A stretch of DNA of 64,000 nucleotides from Sulfolobus sp. A20 (GTDB lineage Archaea > Thermoproteota > Thermoprotei_A > Sulfolobales > Sulfolobaceae): NCBI RefSeq assembly GCF_001719125.1, contig NZ_CP017006.1:1426001-1490000 (forward strand), given 5' to 3'. Below the pieces are notes generated by a model. It saw only the letters and a list, made by a program, of their open reading frames with translations. It made no database searches and was not told the DNA's origin. A program made the translations under genes and the position numbers. Of this stretch, positions 43,555 through 52,643 are shown piece by piece (the stretch's first letter is position 1; the number at the start of each line of letters is the position of its first letter).

Positions 43555-45231
43555 TTAAAAAACTGGTTTAGTTACAGCTCCCATTGATGCTTGACTAACT
43601 AATGAGGCGTACTTCGCTAATAAACCAGACTTATATCTAGGCTCTGGTGGAGACCACTTCTTTAACCTATTCTTTATTTCCTCTTCTGGTAACTTTAAAT
43701 CGAGTCTCTCATTCTCCACATCTATTACTATAGTATCTCCATCTTGAACTACAGCTATAGGTCCTCCGACCATAGCTTCCGGGGCTACATGACCTACCAT
43801 AGGTCCTCTCGTTGCCCCAGAAAACCTCCCATCAGTTACCATTGCTACGTTATTCAATCCAGCTCCCATTATTGCAGCAGTAACTCTTAACATCTCTGGC
43901 ATACCAGGGGCGCCTTTAGGACCTTCATATCTTATTACTACCACTTCTCCCTCCTTAACCTCATTATTTTGTATTCCTTTGAATGCATCATCCTCTGAGT
44001 TATATACCTTTGCTTTTCCCTCAAACTTAGTCACATTAGTTGCGGCAACCTTTATGACAGCACCTTCTGGGGCTAATGATCCCTTTAATATTACAATACC
44101 TCCCCTAGGTTTAAACGGATTACTGGGATCTCTAACTATATGAGAGTGCGAGACATTAGGTAATTTGTACTCTTCTAGGTTTTGTTTCATAGTCTTCCCA
44201 GTAACGGTGAGCACGTCACCGTGCAATAAACCATGCTCTAGTAGCTTCTTTAAAACTAAAGGAACACCTCCAACTTCATCTAGATCAGCCATTACATATT
44301 CTCCACCGGGCTTCATACTAGCAATATAAGGTGTTTTTCTAGAAATTCTATTAAAATCGTCTAGAGTTAATTTTACTCCTGCTTCATAAGCTATTGCTAA
44401 TAAATGTAATACTGCGTTTGTTGAACCTCCCATAGCCATTAAGGTAGTAATTGCGTTTTCAAAGGCTTCATATGTAAGTATATCCCTTGATTTTATTCCG
44501 TTTTCCAAGAGTATGCCTATACTCTTTCCAGTCTCTCTGACATACATCACTCTTCTCGACGAAGTAGCTGTTGGAGAAGCACTACCCGGTAACGCCATTC
44601 CCAAGGCTTCAGACATACTAGCCATTGTATTTGCCGTAAATAAACCAGCACAAGTGCCCAAAGTTGGATGAGCCCTTTTCTCTATTTCATACAATTCATA
44701 CTCGCCTATCTTTTTCCCTATGTAAGCACCAATAGCTTCATGAACATCTTCTATGGTTAATCTCCTTCCTAAGAAAAACCCTGGCTCAGCTGAGCCTCCA
44801 TAGACGTAGATTGATGGAACATTTAACCTAGCCATAGCCATTAAAATGCCTGGAGTTGTCTTATCACACCCACCAATCCCTACTAATGCGTCAAATGCAT
44901 GGGCGTTAAATTGAGCCTCAACCATATCAGCTATCAAGTCTCTACTAACTAAACTATACCTCATCCCCTCGCTTCCCATACCTATGTTATCGTTAACTAC
45001 CATCGTGGGAAAAGCTAATGGAGTTAAACCAGCTTCTTTAACACCTTCTTTTGCAACTCTGGCTAAGGTTAATGTATGAAAATTACATGGTCCAGCTTCA
45101 CTCCATGCTGTAGCTAATGCAACTAATGGTTTTTGTATTTCGACGTCAGTTAAACCTATAGATCTGAGGAACGCTCTATGAGGTGCATTATATATTCCAT
45201 GATATCTTGAAGGACTATTTAACTTAGGCAT
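43555..45231 (-). CDS. ilvD: dihydroxy-acid dehydratase
   Basis: This 558-aa IlvD/Edd-family protein carries the iron-sulfur Cys motifs [11 protein letters not shown] and [12 protein letters not shown], plus [13 protein letters not shown] near the C-terminus. It converts 2,3-dihydroxy acids to 2-keto acids in branched-chain amino-acid synthesis. Sulfolobus orthologues also dehydrate sugar acids such as gluconate. Length is normal. First gene of the unit with the M32 peptidase. Confidence 0.93.
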   Translation of the reverse strand: MPKLNSPSRYHGIYNAPHRAFLRSIGLTDVEIQKPLVALATAWSEAGPCNFHTLTLARVAKEGVKEAGLTPLAFPTMVVNDNIGMGSEGMRYSLVSRDLIADMVEAQFNAHAFDALVGIGGCDKTTPGILMAMARLNVPSIYVYGGSAEPGFFLGRRLTIEDVHEAIGAYIGKKIGEYELYEIEKRAHPTLGTCAGLFTANTMASMSEALGMALPGSASPTATSSRRVMYVRETGKSIGILLENGIKSRDILTYEAFENAITTLMAMGGSTNAVLHLLAIAYEAGVKLTLDDFNRISRKTPYIASMKPGGEYVMADLDEVGGVPLVLKKLLEHGLLHGDVLTVTGKTMKQNLEEYKLPNVSHSHIVRDPSNPFKPRGGIVILKGSLAPEGAVIKVAATNVTKFEGKAKVYNSEDDAFKGIQNNEVKEGEVVVIRYEGPKGAPGMPEMLRVTAAIMGAGLNNVAMVTDGRFSGATRGPMVGHVAPEAMVGGPIAVVQDGDTIVIDVENERLDLKLPEEEIKNRLKKWSPPEPRYKSGLLAKYASLVSQASMGAVTKPVF

Positions 45232-45377
45232 ATGTTAAATAATTTTCTGGAGTAAATAAGCAAATATGTTAAAAAGTTTAGACTAAACTAGTTAATTAAC
45301 GTGAAAGTGAAGAAAGCTTTGAAGGAAAAGGTTTTCATTTCATAATGGTTCTCATTCAGCGTATACCATAGAAGAAT

Positions 45378-45423
45378 TATGAAGCGAAGAAAGCCTCGCT
45401 ATTTATGACGAAAATGAAGTCAG
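45378..45423 (+). repeat. TnpB-derived palindromic MITE, copy 17
   Basis: TATGAAGCGAAGAAAG arm, CCTCGCTATTTATGACG core, AAAATGAAGTCAG tip; upstream of ilvD. Confidence 0.6.
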
Positions 45424-45481
45424 CTGAATGCACAGATTAATATAACAGAACTAGTCTAATACTTTTTCCGTGGTATATGGA

Positions 45482-46042
45482 TTATTCAATTGGTCTTTTT
45501 AACTCGTAAGGCTTCCATCCTAATTTCTCCCTAAACTCATTAATCAATTTGACTGATTTCTCTTTCTCGTTTTTAGGCATCTGTTTACTTCTCAAGACTC
45601 CCATAAATAATGCGTATAGTCTAGCATTAATTGTTGCTCTACTTAAACCGTAATCTAAGTCTTCTTGTAACTCATCTAATATCTCCTTTACTTGATCAGA
45701 ATTTATGAGTCCTTTACCGCCAAAGTCTGAGACCTTCCTTCCTAGATATAAATGTCCCTTTTCCACAACTATTGCTTTTCCATCATCAAAAGTTATTCTC
45801 CCTTTCATTATTCTATCGTAAAACTTCCAAGCTTCTAGTGCGTTAGGGTCTAATTCCTTAAGCTTAATCATGACTATCCTCCTTATCTCATCTGTAGACA
45901 TACCTTCCTTTAACTTCTTTTTAACCTCCTCTACGATATCGTGAGCCACTTCTGGAGACGCTCCGGTTGCAATAATTGAGTTATATAGTTTAGTCTCGTT
46001 AAACTCTTCATATTCTCCATTTCTTTTCTTTATCCTTACCAT
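45482..46042 (-). CDS. ATP-cone domain protein
   Basis: The 186-aa product begins with an ATP-cone (MVRIKKRNGEYEEFNETKLYNSIIATG), the nucleotide-sensing domain of ribonucleotide reductases and NrdR. It lacks the NrdR zinc ribbon and any reductase domain. The C-terminal half is helical (QVKEILDELQEDLDYGLSRATINARLYALFMG). It probably reports ATP/dATP level to an unknown partner. It lies 29 bases after thiC on the same strand. Confidence 0.8.
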   Translation of the reverse strand: MVRIKKRNGEYEEFNETKLYNSIIATGASPEVAHDIVEEVKKKLKEGMSTDEIRRIVMIKLKELDPNALEAWKFYDRIMKGRITFDDGKAIVVEKGHLYLGRKVSDFGGKGLINSDQVKEILDELQEDLDYGLSRATINARLYALFMGVLRSKQMPKNEKEKSVKLINEFREKLGWKPYELKRPIE

Positions 46043-46071
46043 AATTTATATGTAAAGTAGTAGAATAAAAA

Positions 46072-47355
46072 TTATAGACCTAACTTTCTAACTTGATCCA
46101 TGGCCCACATCATTGGACAATAACCTCCACACATTGTACACGCCCTTACGTTAGGCTTCCCAAACTGAGTATAAACTTCCATAGCTTTTTCAGGATATAT
46201 CAGCTTACTTATCATCTTATCCCATTCCAATTTTCCTCTATAGTAACTTACCTCATCGTCCCACTTCCTTCTCTTCAGTTTTACAACGTCTCCAGCGTGG
46301 GCAGCTATTCTATAAGCTACTGCCCCTTCCTCTACCTGGTTAACGTTAGGTAAACTTAAGTGTTCAGCTGGGGTTAAGTAGCATAACAAGTCTGCTCCAG
46401 AGGCTGAAGCTATTGCTGCACCTATTGCGGATGCGATATGATCATAAGGTGCTCCTACATCTATTGGCAAGGGACCGAGAACATAATACGGGACACTGTT
46501 GCTTAACTTTTTCATCAGCTTAACGTCCCAGGCTATTTCATTCAAGGGGACATGACCTGGCCCCTCAATCATAACTTGAACACCTTTGTTTATAGCGTCT
46601 TTAGCTAATCTAGCGGTCTCTATCAACTCTCCTATCTGGAACTCATCATGTGCATCACCAATAGCCCCAGGTCTTAGAGCATCTCCTAACGATATTACGG
46701 CATCGTACTCCTTAAACATTTCTAACACATAGGACCAGTTCTTTCTATAAGGATTCTCAGAGTTGTTGTGTATCATCCACCCTAATATCATATCACCTCC
46801 CCTAGACACTATTGGAATTATCCTATTACTCTTCAACGCTTTAATACCCATTTCCTTAGTTATTCCTGCATGGATAGTCATGAACGCAACTCCGTCCTTC
46901 AAGTGTTTCTCTATGGTATTTAGCAAATCATCTTCTGAGAAATATGCCCCACCACTCTTCTTCTTAAATGACTCTATGAACACTTGATAGACTGGTACTG
47001 TTCCCACAGGTAAATCACTAGCTTCTATAATTCTTCTCCTTATGTAGTCTAAATCTCCGCCAGTCGATAAGTCCATTAACGTATCTCCCCATCTATTGGA
47101 AATCTTAACTTTCTCTAATTCCATGTCTAAGTTTACAACTTCGCTCGAAGTTCCAATATTCACGTTAACCTTTGTTGTCAATCCCTTACCAATGGCAATT
47201 ATTCTCTTACTGGGTCTCCTAATGTTTCTAATAACAATGACCTTTCCTTCAGCTACTCTCCTTCTTATCTTATCTGGACTTACTTTTTCTATTTTACTTA
47301 TCTTTTTTATCTCATCCGTTATGATTCCGTTTCTCGCTTCATCTATTATACTCAT
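46072..47355 (-). CDS. thiC: phosphomethylpyrimidine synthase
   Basis: This 427-aa radical-SAM enzyme converts AIR to the thiamine pyrimidine. Motifs are [42 protein letters not shown] and [15 protein letters not shown]. The C-terminal [10 protein letters not shown] holds the iron-sulfur cluster, with CxxCxxxC spacing as in the short archaeal form rather than the bacterial CxxCx4C. A thiamine riboswitch is not seen upstream. It is followed by the ATP-cone gene. Confidence 0.95.
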   Translation of the reverse strand: MSIIDEARNGIITDEIKKISKIEKVSPDKIRRRVAEGKVIVIRNIRRPSKRIIAIGKGLTTKVNVNIGTSSEVVNLDMELEKVKISNRWGDTLMDLSTGGDLDYIRRRIIEASDLPVGTVPVYQVFIESFKKKSGGAYFSEDDLLNTIEKHLKDGVAFMTIHAGITKEMGIKALKSNRIIPIVSRGGDMILGWMIHNNSENPYRKNWSYVLEMFKEYDAVISLGDALRPGAIGDAHDEFQIGELIETARLAKDAINKGVQVMIEGPGHVPLNEIAWDVKLMKKLSNSVPYYVLGPLPIDVGAPYDHIASAIGAAIASASGADLLCYLTPAEHLSLPNVNQVEEGAVAYRIAAHAGDVVKLKRRKWDDEVSYYRGKLEWDKMISKLIYPEKAMEVYTQFGKPNVRACTMCGGYCPMMWAMDQVRKLGL

Positions 47356-47508
47356 TATAAGTAATTTGATAAAAAGTAACTTATAAACATTATTATAACC
47401 TAAAATACTCCCACTTCTCTTATTATATTAATTAGGTTAAAAATTTTAAAATATTATAGTTCACTAAAATATAATGGTAAGTTTTTAATTAGAAACTTAG
47501 TTTAAAAA

Positions 47509-48102
47509 TCATTTTATTATCAATCCTAGACCTCCTGCTTCATCTGACAATCTATACAAATTGATACCCATGTTTCTTGAAAACACCCGGGGCGCTTCAG
47601 TGAAATCTAAGTTATCAATGAGTATTATCCCTCCTTTTTCCAACTTTTCCCAAACCGTAGTTAACTCAAACATTACGTTTTCAAACGTATGCTCACTATC
47701 GTGTAGGAAAATATCGACTTTCTTTACTTCGTTTAATATCTTAGGTAACATTATTCTACTCTCCCCAATGTAAACCTTCCATTTATGGCGAAGTTCCTCT
47801 GGTACTAAGAAACCGATTGGTTTACCGTTTTCTAATTTATCTCTAACATCTATTGAGTAAAGAGTTCCATTAGTAAGGGCTGAAAGTATTATAGTTGAGG
47901 ACACACCTGGACCTATTCCAGTCTCAATGACTATACTTGGATTAACATGCTTTACTATCGCATAAAGTATTCCCCTCTTACTTTTACTTAAAGCATAAGG
48001 GAAAGAGTTACGTAAAATTTTTTCTATCCTATCATTTACCTCATCAGCCTCTTTTAAGTATTCACGTAGGCTCCTCTTAAATATATTTTCTAATATTTCC
48101 AT
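47509..48102 (-). CDS. class I SAM-dependent methyltransferase
   Basis: This 197-aa protein has the SAM-binding motif VIETGIGPGVSSTIIL, a LYSIDVRDK second strand and DIFLHDSEHTFENVMFEL, ending with GGIILIDNLDF. This matches the Methyltransf_24/caffeoyl-CoA-OMT-like group. The substrate is unknown. Neighbours (a GT2 glycosyltransferase across 327 bases) could suggest glycan or lipid modification, but they are separated by repeat sequences. Confidence 0.85.
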   Translation of the reverse strand: MEILENIFKRSLREYLKEADEVNDRIEKILRNSFPYALSKSKRGILYAIVKHVNPSIVIETGIGPGVSSTIILSALTNGTLYSIDVRDKLENGKPIGFLVPEELRHKWKVYIGESRIMLPKILNEVKKVDIFLHDSEHTFENVMFELTTVWEKLEKGGIILIDNLDFTEAPRVFSRNMGINLYRLSDEAGGLGLIIK

Positions 48103-48151
48103 AACAATAATTAACTTTCATAATATTTTTAATCTTATTGCTTGGCATAGA

Positions 48152-48199
48152 TGTCAAAGAAACGACAAGCCTCACCATTTAGGGCGGGAAGGAAGTCAA
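48152..48199 (+). repeat. TnpB-derived palindromic MITE, copy 18
   Basis: TGTCAAAGAAACGACAAG arm, CCTCACCATTTAGGGCGG core, GAAGGAAGTCAA tip. Confidence 0.8.
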
Positions 48200-48216
48200 G
48201 AAATTCGATAAAGGGA

Positions 48217-48249
48217 GGAGAATCCTCGCCCTTAAAGGTGGAAATCAAG
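48217..48249 (+). repeat. TnpB-derived palindrome, copy 19 (partial)
   Basis: GGAGAATCCTCGCCCTTAA, AGGTGGAAATCAAG; lacks the left-end tail. Confidence 0.55.
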
Positions 48250-48267
48250 CTAGATAACAAGGTTTTT

Positions 48268-48314
48268 TACAAAGTAAGGTAAAGCCTCGCCATTTATGGC
48301 GGGGAGGAAGTCAG
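48268..48314 (+). repeat. TnpB-derived palindromic MITE, copy 20
   Basis: TACAAAGTAAGGTAAAG arm, perfect-stem core CCTCGCCATTTATGGCGGGG, AGGAAGTCAG tip. Best-preserved plus-oriented copy. Confidence 0.85.
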
Positions 48315-48362
48315 ATCTCCCCTTTTCCCTGCCCTAAAGGATGATTTTTCTTTTCCGTTTAT
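48312..48362 (-). repeat. TnpB-derived palindrome, copy 21
   Basis: CAGATCTCCCCTTTTCCC, TGCCCTAAAGGATG, TTTTTCTTTTCCGTTTATA; joined tip to tip with copy 20. Confidence 0.55.
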
Positions 48363-48429
48363 AAAAATTTCATAGCGAGTCAAATATATAGAATTAACTT
48401 TAATAATTTACCTTATTCCTTTTTTCCTA

Positions 48430-49380
48430 ATGAAATATTGTCTATATGGTACAGTTTATAATAACGCTAACTACGTTAGGGACAGTATTAAATCCTTCTT
48501 CTCTCCTATATACGATAAGATAGTTATAGTTGACTCGTTTTCCACAGACGGAACTTACGAGATTCTAAAGGAAATGGAAAAAGAATACAATTTAACAATA
48601 TTGAGATATAAATCTTCTAGAGGAAAAGGAATGGACTATGCTATTAGGTATTGTCCAGATGGTTCCATAACAGCATATATTCATTTGGATGTAATATATA
48701 ATAAAAACCTAGAAAAAGCTATGGAATTAAACATAGATAAGTTAAGTATAAGTGGGTTTCAACCAATTTTCATTGCATATAAAGAGACCATTGTTGAGAA
48801 GGGAGGATGGAAAGACTTAAACGCAGGGGAGGATAGCGAGTTAGTGACCAGAATAGGAGTAAACACATTTTTTCCCTTAGTGGTAGGATATAACTCAAAG
48901 GTAATTGGACTAAGAGAAGGTAGATATGCCTCTTCCAAGATAGGTAAGTTAAAGAGGATATGGAGAATCCAAACGGATCATTTTAGAGCTGGTAACAATT
49001 TGGACGAAGTGAGGTTAAGAAGAATTCCTATTTACCTACCATTCTATATATCAGCATTGCTTAAAGGTAGATATATGAATCAGAAGGGAATAGGCAATAG
49101 ATTGTACAGTATTTATTTATTCATAACTAATCTTAAAGATCCAACTGACTTTGGGTTTAATAGAAACGATATGTTTTTCTCTATGTTGTTAAGGGATTTA
49201 GCGATCATAAAAAGAAAGATGAAGGTGGACCTAAATTCAGAGTTTTGCCATAAAATACCTTACGTAAAAAAGGCCTTATCGAAATCAAGGCATAATTTCT
49301 TTAGATTATATTACTATAGTGAAGATTTAATGAAGAAGTTTCTAGATTTCAATAATGCTGAAATAGTGAAATATGAGTGA
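48430..49380 (+). CDS. family 2 glycosyltransferase
   Basis: This 316-aa GT-A protein begins with CLYGTVYNNANYVRDSIKSF and has IVIVDSFSTDGTYEIL, a typical nucleotide-sugar site. It also has HLDVIYN as the metal-binding DxD-like position, and GWKDLNAGEDSELVTRIG in the acceptor region. No membrane helices. It transfers a sugar to an unknown acceptor, perhaps for N-glycans or surface polysaccharide. Monocistronic. Confidence 0.85.
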   Translation: MKYCLYGTVYNNANYVRDSIKSFFSPIYDKIVIVDSFSTDGTYEILKEMEKEYNLTILRYKSSRGKGMDYAIRYCPDGSITAYIHLDVIYNKNLEKAMELNIDKLSISGFQPIFIAYKETIVEKGGWKDLNAGEDSELVTRIGVNTFFPLVVGYNSKVIGLREGRYASSKIGKLKRIWRIQTDHFRAGNNLDEVRLRRIPIYLPFYISALLKGRYMNQKGIGNRLYSIYLFITNLKDPTDFGFNRNDMFFSMLLRDLAIIKRKMKVDLNSEFCHKIPYVKKALSKSRHNFFRLYYYSEDLMKKFLDFNNAEIVKYE

Positions 49381-49489
49381 GAAAAAATTATATTTAGAAA
49401 AAATATTATATCGCTTTATTGTATTTAAAAGTTACATCTACGGAATAATTTTTAAACCTTAAATACTATTTAATTATAGGTGTTTCTTG

Positions 49490-49729
49490 GTGTCAGAGCT
49501 TAGGATTTCTAAGACTTTGGATGTTAGGGGTATGTATTGCCCTGGTCCCGTTTTGGAGACTGCTAAGGCTATTAAGCAGATTAATGTTGGTGAGGTTTTG
49601 GAGGTTTTAGCTACTGATCCTGCTGCTAAGCCAGATATTGAGGCTTGGGCTAGGAGGACTGGTAATCAGATATTGGATATTAAGCAAGATAATGGTGTAA
49701 CTAGAATATTAATTAAAAGAGTGAAGTAA
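49490..49729 (+). CDS. tusA: TusA-family sulfur-carrier protein
   Basis: The 79-aa product has the TusA signature LDVRGMYCPGPVLETAKAI with the sulfur-binding Cys at about residue 17. I choose the GTG at 49490 over a TTG three bases earlier because GGTG lies about eight bases upstream. TusA carries thiosulfonate or persulfide sulfur in the sulfur oxidation of Sulfolobales. Codon use differs from neighbours (many TTG, GGT, GTT, AAG, GAG), consistent with high expression or a separate origin. It is not beside hdr or dsrE genes here. Confidence 0.9.
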   Translation: MSELRISKTLDVRGMYCPGPVLETAKAIKQINVGEVLEVLATDPAAKPDIEAWARRTGNQILDIKQDNGVTRILIKRVK

Positions 49730-49874
49730 AACTTTTTAATATTTTAATTCCCTTTTTTCCAACTAACGTTATATAAAAAACTCAATAAGGCGAAAGAATT
49801 AGATGTTAATTAAATAAGAATTACTGTCAAACTTCTATAGATCTTTAAATTCACATGACAAATTAGATATACTA

Positions 49875-50534
49875 ATGATAAAAAGTTACACCATAACGCT
49901 TACGCATGATGATTGGACACTTTACACTGAGAAGTTTAGTGAAGATGAGTTATACGTAAAGGTAATTAAGAGATTACCTTACATGAATGATACATTGGAA
50001 AACATCATAGGGATAATATATGCTAGGGATAAGGACGTATATAAAAAGGTATTGAAGATGATAAGCAAGAATAAAATGATATTGAGATTTGATCTAGTGA
50101 ATGAATATAAGAATAAAAATGGGATAAAGGCTGTATATGCTTCAGTAGAGAGGATTGATGGAAGAATAGCGGGAATGTTATTTAAGGATTGCCTAGTTTA
50201 TGAGATGAAGGAGAGCATCATGAGTGGAATTGAAAAGTGGAATATCGTCGCTGAATCTTCCTCCTTTATGAAAGTTTTACCCAAGATAAGAGAGTTAACT
50301 TATGAGTTTAAAGTAGTTGAAAATACCTATGATCCTATCCTATCAATTCAAAACGAATTAACACATAAAGAAATGGAAATTTTGAAATTAGCTGTAAATA
50401 AGGGATTTTTCGATACACCCAAAAGAGTTGGGTTAGAGGAATTAGCTGAAGAGCTAGGAGTATCCAAATCAGCAATAATGCAAATCTTGAGAAAAGCTAT
50501 GGCAAAAATTGCTAAAAAAACTGTTTTCGATTGA
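49875..50534 (+). CDS. HTH_10 (Bat-type) transcriptional regulator
   Basis: The last 55 residues of this 219-aa protein, from LTHKEMEILKLAVNKGFF through LEELAEELGVSKSAIMQIL, are the HTH_10 domain. The 150-residue N-terminal sensor starts with a strand-rich TITLTHDDWTLYTEKFSED and has one Cys in FKDCLVYEM. It differs from the regulator at 1443, which has a Cys pair. Target genes unknown; it is monocistronic, downstream of tusA. Confidence 0.87.
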   Translation: MIKSYTITLTHDDWTLYTEKFSEDELYVKVIKRLPYMNDTLENIIGIIYARDKDVYKKVLKMISKNKMILRFDLVNEYKNKNGIKAVYASVERIDGRIAGMLFKDCLVYEMKESIMSGIEKWNIVAESSSFMKVLPKIRELTYEFKVVENTYDPILSIQNELTHKEMEILKLAVNKGFFDTPKRVGLEELAEELGVSKSAIMQILRKAMAKIAKKTVFD

Positions 50535-50548
50535 AAACGTATCTTAGA

Positions 50549-50595
50549 CTGACTTACTCCTCGCCTTGAAGGGCGAGACTTTCCTCATCTTGTAA
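50549..50595 (-). repeat. TnpB-derived palindromic MITE, copy 22
   Basis: CTGACTTACTCCTCGCC, loop TTGA, AGGGCGAGACTTTCCTCATC; 15 bases after the HTH_10 gene. Confidence 0.7.
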
Positions 50596-50651
50596 CGGAA
50601 GTGAGAAATAAAGAAATTAGCTTTATAACAGTATTATAACTCATGATTGTT

Positions 50652-50882
50652 GATTCTAGGGGTTTTGGTTTCATCGGATCTCATATATATCAACCATTGG
50701 GCATCACGGGAGTCAAGCGAATTCTTCGCCCTCTTCCGCCCCATTAACGGGATAACCCCAACCCACAGTGGGGAAACATCTTGGGCTATGCTAGCCTTTC
50801 GGGATACATCTGGCATTATGTAAAAAATATTAGTATGGAGTTGTATAAACTTAATAGTCACACTGAAACTGCTTACCATGGC
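50652..50882 (-). repeat. 250-bp structured repeat, copy B
   Basis: Inverted partner of the element at 41446-41698, sharing all blocks, with an 8-base deletion (GATGTATCCC against GATGTGGGCATGTATCCC) and scattered changes. The TATA-like AAGTTTATAC and the GC-rich stems are both conserved, which favours a transcribed RNA. It fills most of the gap between the HTH_10 gene and the ABC permease. Confidence 0.7.
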
Positions 50883-50944
50883 GATCAGATTCACACTTAA
50901 AATACAAAATCCAATTATTTTGTAAACATGAAATATAATACGAT

Positions 50945-51727
50945 TTAAAACTGCCTCATCTCATCTATGCTTCTTACCTTTACTCTTCTTAATAGGCTTA
51001 CATCTATTATATATAATCCTGAGTCCCAACTTACAATAGACGTGAGGAGGAAATTAGTGTTAAGTGTACTACTATAAGGGTTGATAAAACTTAATGGAGG
51101 GGGATATCCACTGTACTGTTGAAAGAGTAGAAGTTGCATATCATTAAAAGGAGAAGTATAGGTAAACAAATATGGATACCCTATGAAAATTTGTCCTAAT
51201 ACTAAGATGAAATAGAGTACTTGAGGAAGAAGAGAAGAGAGCTGGATATATTTAGGTGGTAATAATAAAGCTAAGAATATCGAGAATGTTATTACGAAAA
51301 TTGATGATAAAATTATCACCCCGAGAAATCCTAGGACATTTGGTGGTAGGAGAAGAGTTTTAAACTGAATTGTAAAAAATACTATTGAGAAGATAAGTAC
51401 TATTGAGCTCATTAGGATAGTAACTATACTGATGGATATAATGTAGTATAATAAATACCTCTGGGGTGTCAGTTTAGTGAATTTGAATGCGTAATAAAGG
51501 GAGGTTGAGGACATTATTAGGTTAGTACTAATATTAGAAATAATATTTGTAAAAACCCAAACAATCAATGCACTTACGACTATACTTGAGAAGTATAGAG
51601 CGTATGTCTTAGGCACACTTTGAGAAAACACAAAAACTGCTAGGATTAACCAAAGCAGGCTAAACGTTAGACCCCAAAGCCAAATTGGCTTTGAAGCTAT
51701 CACTGATTTAATCATTTCCATAATCAT
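50945..51727 (-). CDS. ABC-2-like permease
   Basis: This 260-aa protein has six predicted membrane helices and little soluble mass, apart from an outer loop after helix 5 (YTSPFNDMQLLLFQQYSGYPPP). It overlaps the upstream ATPase gene by 20 bases. The layout is that of ABC-2 exporters for drugs, lipids or peptides. Family assignment comes from topology and partner, not from sequence motifs. Confidence 0.8.
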   Translation of the reverse strand: MIMEMIKSVIASKPIWLWGLTFSLLWLILAVFVFSQSVPKTYALYFSSIVVSALIVWVFTNIISNISTNLIMSSTSLYYAFKFTKLTPQRYLLYYIISISIVTILMSSIVLIFSIVFFTIQFKTLLLPPNVLGFLGVIILSSIFVITFSIFLALLLPPKYIQLSSLLPQVLYFILVLGQIFIGYPYLFTYTSPFNDMQLLLFQQYSGYPPPLSFINPYSSTLNTNFLLTSIVSWDSGLYIIDVSLLRRVKVRSIDEMRQF

Positions 51728-52502
51728 TAATTATAACCTCCAAATTTTCAATATCACCTATAGATGAAAGTGGAAGCTCTCCATTACCTTCTGTTATTGA
51801 TATACAATACGTATTAGTATCTATTATCGCCAAAGCCTTATCAACCTTACCCTTGTTAACGTAGAGACTATTTACCTTCTCAGCATTGAACGGACCGTAA
51901 ATACTTCCGTTATATACTAAGTATAAGTCCCAGCCCTTTAGCCTCTTAACTAAATCCATCTCATGAGTGGTCAATAATACAATTCCATCCCTCTTTTGAT
52001 TAAGAACCTTAACCATTTTCAATCTTCTAAGAGGATCTAGGTTCTCAAACGGCTCGTCTAATAAAGCTAGCTTAGAGTTGAAAGATAAAGCTAGTGCATT
52101 ACCTAAAATCTTTTGCTGACCTAGACTTAACTCGTTTATCTTATTATTAAAAGAATCGAAGTTAAAGAACTTGAGAAAACTTATTATACTTTCATCGCTT
52201 GTATTGTTAAGGCTTGCATATATTCTTATTATGTCTTTTACCTTTCCTAAAATTATTTTGTAAAAATCGATGTTATTAGAGGAAATCCCGATGAAATTAC
52301 GGAGTTTTGATACTTCTTTATTGAAAACAGTTAATTCTCCTTTTATCACCTTAGCTATTCCTAGAATGGCGTTAATGAAAGTTGTCTTACCAGAGCCATT
52401 TGGTCCTATAAGTACAGAATTTTTATTAATTTCTAAATTAATGTTCCTTAAAATAGGTCTAGTGTCACTGTAACCAATAAACACATTTTTAGCTCTAATC
52501 AT
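51708..52502 (-). CDS. ABC transporter ATPase
   Basis: This 264-aa protein has standard motifs: Walker A GPNGSGKTTFIN, signature ELSLGQQKIL, Walker B LALLDEPFENLDP and H-loop LLTTHEMD. The C-terminal 60 residues form a small extra domain. It powers the permease that overlaps its 3' end. The consensus motifs contrast with the odd ATPase at 37.7 kb. Confidence 0.92.
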   Translation of the reverse strand: MIRAKNVFIGYSDTRPILRNINLEINKNSVLIGPNGSGKTTFINAILGIAKVIKGELTVFNKEVSKLRNFIGISSNNIDFYKIILGKVKDIIRIYASLNNTSDESIISFLKFFNFDSFNNKINELSLGQQKILGNALALSFNSKLALLDEPFENLDPLRRLKMVKVLNQKRDGIVLLTTHEMDLVKRLKGWDLYLVYNGSIYGPFNAEKVNSLYVNKGKVDKALAIIDTNTYCISITEGNGELPLSSIGDIENLEVIINDYGND

Positions 52503-52587
52503 AACTTTTTCCTAACCATTATTCATGCCTTAAAATAAATACTTTTTCAACACTTAGCTTAGGGTTACTCCTAGGTACTTAATAAAA

Positions 52588-52625
52588 CTGACCTCCTCCC
52601 TAAAGTGTTCTCTTTTTCGTGTATA
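52588..52625 (-). repeat. TnpB-derived palindromic MITE, copy 23 (shortened)
   Basis: CTGACCTCCTCCC, loop TAAA, GTGTTCTCTTTTTCG; stem collapsed. Confidence 0.5.
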
Positions 52626-52643
52626 AAGTTCGTTCCTCATAAT

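Larger units (their letters stand above)
48103..48429. other. gene-free stretch packed with four MITE copies
   Basis: Copies at 48152-48199, 48217-48249, 48268-48314 and 48312-48362 fill about 200 of 327 bases; no gene. Confidence 0.7.

Noticed and set aside
48103-48362. CRISPR array from repeated palindromes
   Set aside because: Copies are inverted relative to each other, differ in sequence and have irregular spacing; they match transposon tips.
50634-50894. 86-codon open frame over copy B of the 250-bp repeat
   Set aside because: It exists only because the repeat is open in this frame; flanking codons are unrelated to copy A.
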